Positions 12,401-27,400 of a DNA stretch of 64,000 nt are shown here, piece by piece. Origin of the DNA: Monarcha castaneiventris obscurior (Eukaryota > Chordata > Aves > Passeriformes > Monarchidae). How positions within the stretch are numbered: position 1 is the stretch's first letter; every line of letters begins with the position of its first letter. The stretch is taken from the NCBI GenBank assembly GCA_026261815.1, contig JAMPIT010000269.1, positions 1,676,501-1,740,500 on the forward strand, in the 5' to 3' direction. The notes beneath the pieces were generated by a model, which worked only from the letters and a program-made list of their open reading frames with translations, made no database searches and was not told the origin of the DNA. Both the position numbers and the translations under genes were made by a program.

Positions 12401-15400
12401 AGGAGCAGGGAGTGTATGGGGATGTTGTCCCCACCACGGCCAAGTCCTGCTGCCACTGTTACCTTGCAGTCAGACAGGATGTTACCTGCCAAGGTGAGGC
12501 TGTTTGCTCGGGCACAAGGTGGATATCATTCCATGCTGGCCAGTGCTTTCAACACCTGTAAAGATGTGCTCTAATCCTGCAGATAATGCATCCAGGAGAG
12601 CATCTCTAGATGGATACAGATGGACAGATGGTCACGACCTAGTTAGAAAAACTGAAAAAAGATTTCCCAGCTTGGCAGGCTCAGGGACAGCCTCCTTGGC
12701 TCCCTGGGCCTGACTACACCTCGCTGGAGCTGTGGAGCACTGGGCACTGCGGACTGAACCCCCAAACAGCACCCTGAAGTGTCCAAGCAGAGGACCACAC
12801 CTGCTCCCCTGCACCAGGCACACACAGAGCCAGGATACAGCTCTGCTGTCCCCTCTCCTGCCATCCACAGACACGGCAGGACCACACTGGATCCAGTGCA
12901 AACCCCAACCACGCACAGCACCACCGTGAAGGTAAAACCCAACAGCTGATGAGGCTGTGAAGGCCTCCAGTTACAACTCTCCCAGGAGCTAAATGAATAA
13001 AACACTTCTCAATTGATTTATTTACAGTTAATGATATCCTCAGCCACTCTTGAGCTTGGCACAGTTCAAAGTACTGAGTATTTCCATGTTATTGTCCCAG
13101 GTTTTCTTCCCACATATTTCCAGTAGTGAGCAGTGACTCAGCCAACATGAATCATTGATGGCACTGAGTCACACTAGGTAGCACAGGAGGATCTAGATAA
13201 CCATTACGAGGTTTTATGGGAGATCAAGAAATGCCCAATATACTGTATAGTCATTAGTATCTAAAGAAAAATTATTTCATTTAGCAAGGAAAAAACCCCA
13301 GGAGTATCAAAATGGTATTGCAAAGCCTCACTGGCAAACCAGAGCTCTCCCATGTAGTTCTGAATCAAACTTGTCCTCCTTCCTCAGCTGCCTCAGTCAG
13401 GTCCCTGTGTGCATATGGGATGGTAACCCAGACCGTGGAGACAAAAGGTTCGTGCCTCTCCCACACCTACACCTCAGAGTAAACAGGTACTTGACAAGAT
13501 TCAGTCCTGGACACATCCTCAGCTGACACAAATTGCACCTCTCCATCACAAGGAGGGCCCAGGGATGCTGGGGGGCTCCAGCTGCTGCGACTATTGGCCT
13601 GGCTGTGGCTGTCTCTGCTCTGCTTGAGGGTGGCTCCCAGAGGGGTGCAAGGCCCAAATCTGCGCAACCCCAGGGCGCAGTTCCCACAGGGACCCCGCAG
13701 GTGCTGGAGTCTCTCCCTGTGGGGCCAGCATGGATGGACTGACAGACGAAGAAAGGCTGCTCTCCCTTGAGCAGGAACACAAAATTTTGCATTTAACATC
13801 CCTGCAGCAAATGCTCAGCTCCTCTTGCTGCTGCTGACCCAGGGCCATCGAAGCCTAATTAAAACATGGAAGACAGTTGTCCTGCTCTCTAGCAGGGAGA
13901 TGTAGGGAGTGCTCTGCCTCCAGCAACATCCTCCCATCTGCACTTCCGCGTGGGGTCGAGCTGTAACGAGCTCTCCTCTCCCAGGGACAGGCCACATTTG
14001 CTTGAGGACAGGTGCACTAATGGAAAGGACTATTTTAGGAAGAGGCGAAAGAGACACCCAAGAAACAACTTTGAAAGAATGCTGCTAAAACTGCAGGCTG
14101 ACATTCCAGAGCAGGGGATTCTTTTACACAACTGGGAACCTCAGGAAGCAGTAACAGCATCTCGGGCTCCCTGCACCACCGGTTACCGTAATGGGCAAGG
14201 GTCACTGGATCCCACAGGGAGCAGGTCCCTCCTCTCCATGTGCAGGTCTCTCACCTCTCAGCTCCCCCAGGTCTAGGGTCTTCCCCAGCTGCTCCAGGAG
14301 GTCGGCTCTGGCTGCGTTCTTCTTGTGCTTTTTGCCGTCGTAGTGCTGCTGTGCCATCATGGGGTTGTTGAACCAGGCTGTGCAGAGCTGGCAGTACCTG
14401 TCTGAGTCCCTCCGCTGCGGCGGCGACGGCACCACCGGGGCACTGTCCGTGTGCGGCGGCTTCAGGGAGCCCAGAGCAGCTTCTGCAAAAGGCAATGTGC
14501 AGACATGAGTTTTCCCAGGTCCGTGCTGCCTGAGGAACACCAGACCCTGAGGCAGGTCCCACATTAGACACGGGGAATAATTAGCTGCAGTTACACGGTC
14601 CCAGTGGATATTTTGGATGGTGTTGCTTGGAAAGCTACCATTTCTCATTAAAAAAAGCATCAGGAAAGGACAGCCCAGGACTGTTCCTCAGCTTTCTGCA
14701 TTTCACTAACTGGGGAAGGAGGATGCTCTCAGTGCAGTTACACGCCTTATCGCTATTCTGACTAAATCTGCTAAACTTATCCTGCTTGAATTGCTACTCC
14801 CAGGAAAAATCATCAGTGGAGAATAAATATACCATGCAGAGCCATCTCCTTCTCAGGATAAAGAGACATTTATCATTATCTCAGGATTCTTATTTTTCAA
14901 TTTATTTGGTCTCAGAAAGAATGGGGAAAGCCACAGTCATTGCAAACTGTCACAGATGAAAAAAAAATACTCAATACTCAGTCCCATCCTTCAAAGATCT
15001 TCACATTGTGAATTATCAGGTACCAGCAACACACGACCTTAATTTAACTCCATTTTCCTTCAGATTCGTCAAAAGCTCATCCAGGAACACAAACATGACC
15101 CCCAAATCATTCCAAAGAAGAGTGAGTGATTAGTCTTTATATAATGGAGTGCACTTTGCTCGACAGTTTCCCAGCTTCATACAATACAAGTCACAAGCCC
15201 ATGGAAAAACAGTTTAAAGCAAAATAAAGTTCAGGTAACATTGGGATACAAAAATATACAATGACTAACACTTAATTATCACACCTCATTCAAAAATTCC
15301 CTTTTATGTGGCTTTCCTTTTCTTTTCTTTTCCAGATGAAATGTCTGCTCTTTAAATAATTAACAACCTGCTCTCTCCATGGTACCAGAATAGGCACATT

Positions 15401-18400
15401 TGGAGATGGCAAGAGGCGTGTGGTGGCTGTCTTTGATCAGGAGATGATCCAGCCGAGCCCTGATGAGTGCACAGGGCACCAAATACCAAACCCACCTCAG
15501 TGTCTGACACCAGGAACAGCAACACAGGGATATATTTAGACATATAATTATGCCTGGAGCCCACTGAGATTGACTCCATGGCTTGAGAAAGTTAATATTG
15601 TTATAAATCTTCTGCTGACCTGCTCAGTAAGGGACACCCTTCAAGGAAATTCTATCTTAGAGATAACATTACTTACAACCTTATCAATTTCCAGGAGTTT
15701 ATAACCTTCTATTGTTTTCGATGATGACTGCCAGGGTATCAGAATTCCAGCAGAGATGACACTGCCTCTCAAGAGCTGCTCTGGGCAGGGCCAGGCAGGG
15801 TCTGGCTGGAATTTGCTCCTAAAAAAAAGTCTTTTCTACGGTTCCAGCAAGAGAGACACAGCCCAGCCCCTCCAAGGTGCATGTGGCAGAACTGCCAGTG
15901 CGAGCCGAGAGCAAAGCCAGGGGCCAGCACAGTCATTAGGAAGAAAATTAGGGAATTGCAATATTGCCTGTTCAAACTGGGATTACACAGACTTTGCATG
16001 TGCTTGACTCAGGAAAAGCAAGCACAGCTTGCTCATTGCAAACGTGTTCCTGCGCTCCCCAAGGAGCCTCCCTGCAGGAAGGGGTCCAGGCTCAGAACCC
16101 GGTGATGCCACAGGGACTTGGAACAGCCCTGGCGATGCCAGGGGGACCCAGCCCTCTGCAGCACCCCAGGACAGGGCTGAGTCCAGGGAACCAGACTGAG
16201 CTGCAGAGATGTTTGGACCACTATAAACAACCAGCAATTTCAGCAGCCCAGGAGCTCTGCGACAGATCTGACTTGCTGTTCCACAAGCCCCAGGCTATAA
16301 AGTTAAATCTATCCAATCTTTTGGTCAGCTTTCTCTTTGTTTCTATGTACGCTGCTGCCGGAGGGGAACCAGGGAGGCTGAAGCTCACGGAGCTGGTGAT
16401 GTCCACAGGAGTTACATCTCCCGCTCACTAAGGAAACCTGACAGAAACATCTCTGCTCTCAGCCAGCGGCCGGCCCAGCAGCCCCATGGCTGCGCCTCTG
16501 AGCTCCTCTCCACGAGGCTGGTGGCTTGTGCTGCCCCGAACGCCACGCAGGAGGGAGGCTGGCAGGGGGACTGGCACTCCTGCTTCAGGGGATGGCACCA
16601 GAGCCCCCCATGGCCACCCCAGCCCGACTCCAAGCCCACATCCACACCTGGCTCCCATGATAGCGTGGGCTACAGCTCCACAGCAGAGACCCCCTGCCTG
16701 CTGCCACGGGCAAGGATTTCCTCTTAGCACTCACAGTACAAAATACTTTCTTGTAAAGTCACATTCCTCAGGGCCCACTGACAACCCCCACCAGTCCTAA
16801 GGTGCAACGAGCCCAGCCTGGCAATTAATGAAAACATCCCAAGTCTACCAAATTCTCCCAAAGAGAAATAGATGAAAGTTGACTTCTGCGCAAATGTGAA
16901 TTTATCATTTTGATATGCACTACATAACTGCTACAGAACAGCAAATGCCATCATTCCCTGAGCAGCGACACAAAAATTAATAATAAACACTCACGAAACG
17001 TCAAATGTTAAAAATGTTTCTCCATCTAAAACACAAACATAAAAGCTGTGAGTTTGACTATTTCAAGTATTTCAAAATGCTAAATAGCTCATGACAGTCT
17101 GCCTTACGTTCCCTTTCGCTGTGGGAGGGAAGTGAGAAAGTCTTACTTTGCTGCAAGAGGCAAAACACAAAGTTAGAAACACTTTAGCACTCCGGCAATG
17201 AACTAATGTTTGACTTCTTTCTCACATCCAAAACTTTTTATTCCAAGCTGGATTTAAATGGCACCCAATTTTTCCCATTGGCACACTCCAGGAACTCAGC
17301 ACAAGGACAAGAAAGTAAGTGAGCCTCAACAAGGGGGCACTGAGAAATTCAGTTTTCTTCAGAAGAAATCCCAGAAATCTAGGACTAAGACAGACTCCAG
17401 TTGCTGCTGGACAGATCCTTGCACCCAAACCAAAAAACCACTTACTCAGTCCCCTTTGATGTCCCAAAGCCAAGGCCACTGCCACTTTCCTGGAATGATG
17501 CCTGCAGGTCCTCGCACTTGGACTGATGGCGACAGCAGCCATTTCCCCCCCAATTCTTTGGTTTGTAACTCGTGGTGATGATGGGAGGCAAGCTGACAGA
17601 GGATGTTGGAAATGACTAGAGGAATTCGTCAGCAACAGTGATGGCATAAAGCCTCTGAGGGCTACAACCTTGTACAGCAGAGCAACAGGAAAGATCACAA
17701 CTACTTCACTGTCATGATGAGACATTGTTTTTGTGAGAAACCCGACTGTTGGGCCACTTCTTCTCCTGAAAACACCAGCACAGAATGAGACATCTGTGTT
17801 CCATCCGTATGGTAACAGTGAAGGAGAATGTAGATCTCTGCAAGGGGACTAAGAACAGACGTGATTTTGTTTGGGATTGATGAGAGAGAAACCCCAGAAT
17901 ATCAAGCTATAGAATATCCTCCCCAGGAGCATCCAGCACACTCAGGGCTGTGCTTGGTTGGCTCTCAGGACTCATGAGCAATGGAGTCTCTAAAGCTCTC
18001 TCTGAGAGACTTAAAGCTCCCTAGTGCCAGCCACAGAGGACTATGACAAAAATCCAGTGAAAATTGCTGGGTGACTGCAGGAAGCCCAGAAATGCTGTGT
18101 CCAAAGCACACATTTCTGAGAGCTCATGGAGAGCAAGGAGGTGCTTATTAATGTATTCCTGAGCTCGGCTTCATCTTCCAGATCAAGTGCCTGTAAGAGC
18201 TGATGAGTCCTTGAGTTACTCCTTCCTAGTGATTAGGATGGCTGAAGAGCCCATTACTCCAGAGCACACAGCATGGCTCACTTAGACCCTTGTAAAGCTG
18301 ATCTAGATGATCAAAATGTGAGACAAAAATCACAATGTAAGGCTGCAGCTCTTAGCAAGCCCTGCCTTGGGCAGGCCCCACAGCTGAAGGGTGAATCCAA

Positions 18401-21400
18401 ATTGTCAACTTACATGGGAATCAGTCCATGTACTATTCCGAGACCCAGCACTCCTGAGAACATCAGCTCACCTGGACTTATCCAGGAATACCAGGGTTTG
18501 GGGTGGGTCCTTTGTTGCCGGAGGAGGAGCTGCTGGCAGGCTGCATGTGAGGGACGGGGTTCAAGCTCTAATGCAAGCCCTGGACAAATAAACACCAAAG
18601 CCAAGTCCCTGCTGCTCTCTGTGCCCTTGCAGCCGTGTGCCAGCTGCAGAGAACAGCCTGAGGAGCCCGACATGAGTGAAAGACCATGATAGTTCATGTG
18701 AGAGCCTTCCTCTTGGCTGACCCAGGGGTGGTCCCCCAGGTTGCCATGGCTGTAACCTCACCTCCCACAGGACACACTGGTGCCCGAGTGTGGCCAGTTA
18801 AACCGAGCAAACCACCACGTAACACAATTCCCCACATTCCCTCAAGCAAAGGGGCCAGCAGGTCCCAAGCCCACCCTGGCAAAGGACAAATTATATTCTG
18901 TGTATCAGCATCTACAGTCTGTAAAGTTAAAAAGGCAACAAAACCACTCACACAGAGTGCCAATCCTCGTTATCTAATCACATCTAGGATTTACGTGCCA
19001 GGCAGGGTGCAGTACACACAGCTCCATTTGTATTTTGTGCTGAAGGAAGTGGCAGCACTGGCAGCAATTCTGGGTCACATCTGTCTGCAGGACCTCAGCC
19101 CAGCAATCCTTCCCAGAGAACGAGGAGTGCTTTGTTCGAGCATTCTCTGCTTCCACAACCAAAGAGGAATTTTTTTTCACAGATTATTAGTGGTTTTCAG
19201 GGACTTTATGGTTAAGCAAACAATAAGATGGTTAAATTGTCCAATTCCAACATTTGACTTTTTAAATGTGAAAGTTAATAGGCTGCATTACTAGAATCAC
19301 TGCAGAGGAAAGCACGAAACCCATCTGGGCAAAAATCAAGAAACAATCAATCCAAGAGTTTTTAAAGCCTCGACTTCCTTCTGTGGTAAGACCAGATGAT
19401 GCTCTGTACTGTACAGTAACACCAAAGGTTTATTAAACGTATTAGCTGAGCTGATAATTAAACTGCTGATAATTAAAGTCAGGCTTGGCTATCTGCACCC
19501 AGAGGAGACATTGTCTTCCACCGAGAAAACACTTTGGAACTGTGGAACCAGATAGGACTCTCGCACCAGAGCCAGTCCCAGCTGATAAACCCCTAATCTA
19601 CATAAAGCAGACAATAATGAGCATCAGGAATTTTTAAAGGTTGTTATGACAGCAACAAAAATGAACAGCTGCTTCTGCCAGCAGCCACCGCTCAGCTGCC
19701 CGTGTTGTATCCATTTTCTGCCCGCACACACCGAGCCAGCACCTTGGCCAAGCCCCCTTGGCACAGTGAGCCCCACACCACTCTGCACCAGCCCCTCCTG
19801 CTCCGCTCGCTGCCTCTGGACCTACCTGTGGCCTTTAATGCTGGTTGTTCCCCTAGCAACAGTTTTAACCTTTTGGCATGGATTTTCCCTTGGTAATGCG
19901 ATTCCGCCACCACTGCTGAGGTAAAGGACATGTTACATAGTGTGCAGCATTTGTTCTTATCCACTGAGTCACCATCACTGCCCTGGGTGGAGACAAAAAC
20001 ACAGACAAAAAAAAGAGGTGCATAAGCCCACTAAGCACAGCCACAGAGAAAAAAGAGAAGAATAGAAGAGAGGAATCTAGGTTGTTATGCCAAGGCCACG
20101 GCTGCCAAGTGTTTCCCTTCCTCGTCTCTGCAGCTGAAATCACACAGGTCCCTCCAGCAGGATTCAGCACCAGCCTTGGGCGAACCCAACACAGAGTGGA
20201 CACCTGACCCACCACTGAAGGTCATTTTCTCCCCCAAAAAAGCACTATTAGAAAAACGACTGATTTTCATCACTTTTTTTCTTGTTGATAACTGTAAATC
20301 AAACCTTAGGGAGAAATCTCAAGAGGTGATTAGTACTGTTCTGAGTGTAATTTGCACTTCTTTTAAATAGCTTTCTCTCAAGATATTTTATGTCTTCAAA
20401 GGGAAATCACTTGAAAGTTAAGAGCAGAGTAGAAAATTTCCAGTATCTATTGATCATCAGTGGCAACATATGAAGAGCCTCCAACAGAGCTCTTTTGAAA
20501 AGCTGATACTTCAGTGTTAATGCACCAGGGTCTCTTCCTCTGCCAGGGCTGCTCTTCAGTGACATTTTTTCCTTTTCAACCTACTTTCTCAGCTAGACTG
20601 CAATTAAAAATAAAAAATTAAAACCCCCTCAAAGAGCCCTCCAATACCTCATGTAGAGTTCAGGGTCTCGTTTACACTGACCCACAGTTCACTGTGCAGC
20701 TCATCTGGGTTCACCCAAGTCTCTGGGTGAGTACCTCGATGTGTGGGTAAGAGTTCAGCCACCAGCAGAAGAGTGTCCCCAAACCCTTGGTGGGTCTGCG
20801 AGCCCCTCTGCACATGTGTGACAGACCTCTGCTCCCTAACAGCCAGGTTCATACACCAAGTGCCATTTGTTGTAAGCAGGATGCACAAGGCATTTGGGCT
20901 CTGCATTTTCCAAGCTCTGTATCATCCCTTACCAGCATCACCTCCCTTCCCTCCTCCACCAACCAAACCCCTGCACAGAGACAGAGGTGTTCTAGGTTGC
21001 TCCAGCCCTGAAGGGTAATTATGCCTTCTCATTTGTCAGAGGCTGTTTTACCTGAAACCAAAGAGGCTGGGGGAAGCTGATCCGGGTGTCTTTTGTCACC
21101 CGCTGAGTGACACCGTGCTGACAGGGTTGTGCAGGTGCTGAAATCACGCGGCTGCTCACCCAGGATGCCTGAACTGAGGCACAGGGCTCCACACAGGGCA
21201 GTGGCTGCTCCCCGGGGATGTTCTGCACCATGTGTACCCACCCATCCCTCCTCACCACTGTCCAGCTCCCGGGGCTGAAACAGTGAACAGGCACTAACAG
21301 CTCCACTGAGCTTCTGTAAATCCACATGGCAGCTCCTTAACCCTGTGCTGCCAGACCCAGCCAAGGAATATTTCTGCATTTTGATTCTGCAGCTTTCTCC

Positions 21401-24400
21401 AGCCGATCCCATCTCGCCAGCCTTCACTACAATGCAGCACAGAAGCCACTGGCTTCATACAAACTGAAGCACAACAGAACACATCACTGGCTTGGAGTTA
21501 AAGCATCCATCTCTCAACACTGACATCCCTACTCTTCCCCTGCTCCGTAGCTGTACTGAGACAGCCTAATTTATAGGGCTTCTTTCTCTAATATTAGAAA
21601 CTTCAAAACCAGTCTTGTATATTCAACAGAATTAACTTCAGTTATTTGGCTGCCTGTTAACAAGCTGCTAAAAGGCATAATCCTCACACAGGGCCAGGCA
21701 CTTGCAGTCTTTTCTGGATGTTCCTTAAGAAATCCACAGGAAAAGTAAGATTTTTATTCCACAGATACAAATCTGCTGTCTTCATTTCCTAGGTTTTACT
21801 AAGAAGAAAAGATAATACAAACCCTAGAACACAACACTATAAACCACAGCATTAAAGTGCTGTGAAGTAACTTTAAAATTTGAATTAATTTTCAGTGCAC
21901 GAAGGTGCTGCTGTTAAAGAGCTGCTTTCTGTACTGCTCCATAGGAAATTCAGGACATTTCTGTTCTGGAGCCTGTTTTTCTCATGGTACTAGCAAAGAG
22001 CAAGCGCCCGTTCATGGCTCTCTAAAGCTGAAACAGTGAGTCTGGAGCCCCTTACGCCTGGACATCCTGAGGAACAACCAGCCCTCAGTGAAGTGCAGGA
22101 GGTGTGACAAGGCCAGCACGTGTCCCACAGCACCCCCTCCAGCAGAAACAGAGCTGCTGGCAGCCTGGGGAGGATGGGGTGACCCAGGATACCCCACCTG
22201 CCACTGCCCAGATGTGGTTCAGTGAGCATTTAAACCTGTCAGAGAATGAATTGAAGTCTTCCATTGCTAATTTCTTTCACTAAACCAATACCTAATGCTT
22301 TTGTTAGAAACCTCTGGTTGGGTACAAAAGACACAGTAAGAATGTTGGCCCTAAAATCAGTTGCTACATCTCAGTCTCAGGGTAGGTGCTGAAGATTTCA
22401 GCTACAGCACACGGTAAAATCTGCCCCAGAAGCACCAAATGCTCTGATTTCCTCATTGCTTCAGGCCAAGCCTCCCCAGGCAGCCGCAGAGGGGCACAAA
22501 CCCTTGGCTTCACCACCCCCAGCACCACTTTGCAGGACACACATCACCTCAGCAATAGAATCTACTATCATGCTACCTTCCCTCAAACCATTCACCCTTG
22601 CTATAAGCCCTTTCCTCTTTAAGGAAGACAAAGCTGGTTAAAGCAATTTACTGTCTTACAGTACAAGCAGGACTAGAAAGGATTTGAAAGCTTTCCTCCC
22701 ATCCCAAAAAAAGTGCTTCGTATCACATCAGGCATTTTCGCCATGTCTGTTCTGATCATAAACAGGGTTAAAAGCAGTGAGAATCAGGATTTAAACCCAA
22801 TTTACCAATACTGGGACTTAAAGAAATAACTCCTGATTTCAGTAGGGCCCTTATACCTCCTCAGATTACTTTCAGTTGAAATGTTAAGCAGAAATTTAAA
22901 ATGAAAGGTCAAGACATAACGATTTTCCCCCTCCTCCACACCAAATTAAACCAATAATGAAGAGCACAACAATCGAGTTGTTATCCATTGGAAAACTACT
23001 TGTATAAGCCTTCTACTTCTCACTCCAAAGGGCTAATGGGTGTTTTGGAAATGCAGTGTTTTTGCAATCCTCAAACAACAGCCAATCCCTCTCTTTGCCT
23101 CACAGAAAGGTCAGGAAGCAGATGCTGTTTCCAATCCCCTTGCACGGAGTATCCACAACTGCAGCCACCTCTCCCTCCTGCTGCCACCCGGCAGAAGGAC
23201 AAGGTGTTAGTTCTGTGGTCAGCAGAACACCAACCCAATGGCAGACAGCCATGTAACAGTTTTGATGAAAAAAAGGCTAATACTCCCTTTTTAGTTGCAG
23301 ATACTTCTACATGAATTTAATTGGTTTTCACGGATTGTTTATAATGCTCATTAAAGTCGCTGTGCCATGGCCTGAGTGACACTGCCGGGATTGGGCACTG
23401 CACGTGCACATGGTAGGGATGTCACTGTGCAGCACTGAAGATGTCCTAAATAGTTCTGCTCTCTCTAAATGCAAAGGCTTGTATAATATCTGATCAGCAA
23501 CAGGCCTACTTTGAGCTGTAAATGTTGGCAGATTTTCCCTGCTATATTTTTATAACACAAATAATTTTAGAATTTAGGTCTGGCCTAGCCTAGCATTCAC
23601 CTAGAACATGAGGACGCGTTAATCCACCCCCACTAGGGCTGCCCTTGGCAAAAGCATCAGCAAGCACAGAATTACATTCCTTCTCCATATTGCCTTTTGC
23701 AAAAGCAGTGGGAAATAGCTCAACTTTGACTTATTTGAGGTCTGATTGGTTCTCTGTCCTCCATAGCCCATGCTGAGGTGCACATGCACCCTTGAGAGTG
23801 GTGTCACACGCTGGAAGTTGGGTGAAGAGGTCTGGAAGTGACCCCAGTGCTGCTCCACACAGAGCAACCACAAAGGCCCTGCCAGCAGCACCCTGGAGTG
23901 GCCACCACCCCACACCTGGAGGCAGGAGCTTCCTGCAGGCATCACCCCTATCACCTGCCCCAGCTGCTCACCAGCAAACCCAGCCATCACACTGAAATGG
24001 AGTAAGCCCTGAGTATTTGCTATCAGCATGTTTTTTCCTCTGAAAGAACATTCGAATAACTAAAAATGCAATTACTGTTGCTGATGCACATAATAATTCT
24101 TGTGTAGTTTATTGAAAATTATTTTCAGTTACTTCGCATTTTGGCTAATCTAAATGTTACCTCCGGGCACCTGATCATCTGTGGCTGTAACAGAGAGAAT
24201 GTTGTAGCCCAGAGTCAATGATTCACAAAGCAGCTGAATAAACAGGGACTTGGATTGTACCCACATTTTCTGACCGGAGCTTTTTCGCCGGGCAGCCTCC
24301 ATCGACGGGGTGAAGCATGTAATAGAGGCGGACTTTGCTGGCATGCTTCCGACTCTGGAATGCAAAAAGAAAAAGGAGAACTGAAGTTACAAGGAGCAAG

Positions 24401-27400
24401 AGGCTCTGCTGCTGTGCTCACTGCACCAACCCACAGCTTTCACATCCCCTTGACATACATCCAACACCGGGGCAGAAAAGGGGGAAGGATCCGGGTGAGG
24501 AGCCTTTGCACTTCTCAGAGTTTTCACAGAGCTCTGCACCTGGCTGAAGTGAGCTGTGGGATGAAAACTGCCATTAGCAGAAGAAATGGTCCACCCCGGC
24601 CCCTCCCCAAGTCCCGCTGCCTGCAGGCCCTCCAAGACACAGCAGGGATCAGACGGCAAGGGAAGGACAGCCTTTGTTATCAGACCATTTCCATGGCAGG
24701 GCAGATTCAAAGATGAGGGTTACCGAGCTTCAGCCAGAGACACAACAGCATCCTGAGGTGTCAGAGGCACACACACAAACCAAATCCACAGCTCCTATGC
24801 TTCTAGAATGATTAAATGTAAGAGGGGTAAAAAGTCTCCCATGAGGGAGACACGAGCAGGTTTCATGCTGCCTTTGGGCACAGCTGGAACTCACTGGCAG
24901 GTGAAGGTTAGAAGAGACAGGAGATCCCCTGGTGACCCCAGCAGCAGCAGCCAAAGCAAATCCTTGGGACTTGCAAGACTTAAAGGAAGATTTTAAAGCT
25001 TCTACAGGAAGAGCACAGACAAACCTTCAAAACCCTGACTTACATCAGGTCTTGTCTTCCAGCAGATGCAGGGGGAAAAAACCTGCAGCCACAAAATACC
25101 TGCACCCAGCACATGGGCAGCAGACAAATGAGGAGCTGTAACCATGCAAATGTTTCCTTTGAACCACCATTTCCAACTGCCCCACAGAACAACAGTACCG
25201 TAATGCTATAATTTCAGATCACAGAGCTGCAATTTAAAAATATTAAATTATCATTAGCATGTTCTGGAACATTCTTTTTCCTGTGGTATAAACTTGGAGC
25301 TAAATTTGCAGGGAGCTATATTTGTATTTGCAAGCAGAAATGTGACTATGCAATAATTTTTTCCACAGAGCAAATCAGTCAAGATAAATAATGTCAAATA
25401 TCTTTCCCCAGCTTGCCTTCCTGCTGCATTTAGCAAATGTGACCTACCATGGTCAGGGCTAAGTGCAGGAAACCCCAAAGCTCCAGCCACCACATGAGCA
25501 ACCCAGACAGCAACTGCATAATTAGAAAATGACAAAATAGATGTTTGAAATGCCCAGGACAGAGGTGCAATGCCACTCCTGGTGCTTGGCTGCAGTCCCA
25601 ACTTCCTGCCTGAAGTGATGCTTGGCGGGTCCCTCGCGCCACACAAGGCCAGTCAAACATACTGTAAAGACAGTGTGGCCAGAGTTTTTCAGCTGAATTT
25701 CTTCCCTAAGCATTGACACCCTGCAGAGCAGTCAGCCTCCCTCGAGTCATCCTCCCCATAGTCACGAGGCTCTTCCCTCGGTTGAGTTCATCCAGCACGT
25801 CACGATGCCCACGCGCACATAGCCACAGCCTGCTCAGTTTAGAGGGTAAAAAATTTGGGAGGGGCTGTTGGGTGTGTGTAAGCTGCAAAGATGTTAAGAG
25901 GAATAATTTTTACGATTCTGCTCCGTGGCGCTCAGCTGGACCATAAATGATGCCCAAATGCCGGTGTTAAAAGACAGCAAAGCTTCAGCCTTCTGTAAAA
26001 CACCTCTCACCTTTCTTGACGCATTTGTTTGGATTTGTGAGAGCCAAGGCAAAGAAATAACTTATGTTTGGCATAATTTAAAACTACACAGCTCCTTATG
26101 CAACCTTATTATCTTACGGTCATAAAAGCAGAGCTTAAAATCATCCCTGGCCTCCGCACGCATGTGGTGAGCATCTCCTTCCCTCTGAGGAGCAGAGGAA
26201 GCACAGCCCATTTGTCATCCATTTTATCTCTGGCATTTTCTACATTTACATGTGTATTTATCATCCCAACACCCCAGCAGGAGCACGGCAGGAGCACAGT
26301 GATTATTCTTAGCGTGCTGCTCACAAACAGCACTGCGGGTTATCCTCTCCCTACTGAAAATCTGCAGCTTCAACGCACAAGGAGGGCAAGTGCCAGACAC
26401 ATGGGGAAGAACCAAAGGCCAATGGAGGAACCACGAACAGGAGCTAGAAAACTGGGATAAACTGGGATTAGGGCACCTCCAGCTCCCATTTTGATCCATT
26501 TCACCACATGCGCTAGCCTTAGGAAAGACAAAACCACATCTGTAAATCCTCAGTCAGGAACAAGCACACTGCCTTGTTGGAGGCACCTCCAAAAGCTACC
26601 ACAACCTCATTTTGGGTGAAATAAGGGTGTTTCTGTGCCCATGAGTATTTCTTTTGTAGCTGTACAAAGTGTTATGCCAAAGGCATTTTCAGTTTCCTGT
26701 CTAGTGGGAACAGCACCTTTCAAAGGCACTAAGTCTGGTTTAATACTGCAGGCTTGAAAACCGGCCCTGACTATGCAGGGAGCTCAGACAGAGTCTGTTT
26801 TCACACAGCTGCTGCAGAGCTCTGCATTGCAAGCTCATTTGCTACTGTAAGGCTCATCAATAAAAGTAAATAAATGGATCATTTCTATCTCTATCAAATC
26901 TACTCTAATACAGAAGATCATGGCAGGGACAGCAAAGTTCTGGCAATTCAACCCTAAAACACAGAAGGGCAAAGCAGAGCTAAATTGTGCTATGAAATGC
27001 AATTTGATATTGCATAAATCAGGTTTTGCAGCACACTGTGCCTGGAGCAAGCGGCGAGAGCAGGCAGTGAAGTCTCTGCGGGAGATGGCAGGGCCCTGGG
27101 AGCCGCGGATGGGGCTGGATTGGGATGTGCAGCCCTGTTCGCCCTGCTTGATGGAGGGGCTTCTCATCCCTGCTCTGTGGATTTACCAACAGCTTGGGAG
27201 GACTGACCCATCTCCCTTCACACAGCCAGGAGTGGCCAGCTGAGGCATTATAGCCCAGGGCTTGCCAGCTCACACAGACACATACAGATCTTCCCTTCCC
27301 TGCCTTTGTCCAGGGCTCTGGGAGAGGAGTCCTCTCACCAGCTGCATGAGCTCAGGCACCCCACCATGGCCCCAGAACTGCTCCCACATTACACCATTGA

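Noticed and set aside
18686..19294. 202-codon plus-strand open frame
   Set aside because: Lies in a ZMAT4 intron with irregular composition and no recognisable motif; treated as chance.
19692..19825. Continuation of the finger 2 exon's open frame beyond 19826
   Set aside because: Follows a strong GTAGGT donor and lacks family similarity; it is intron read-through.
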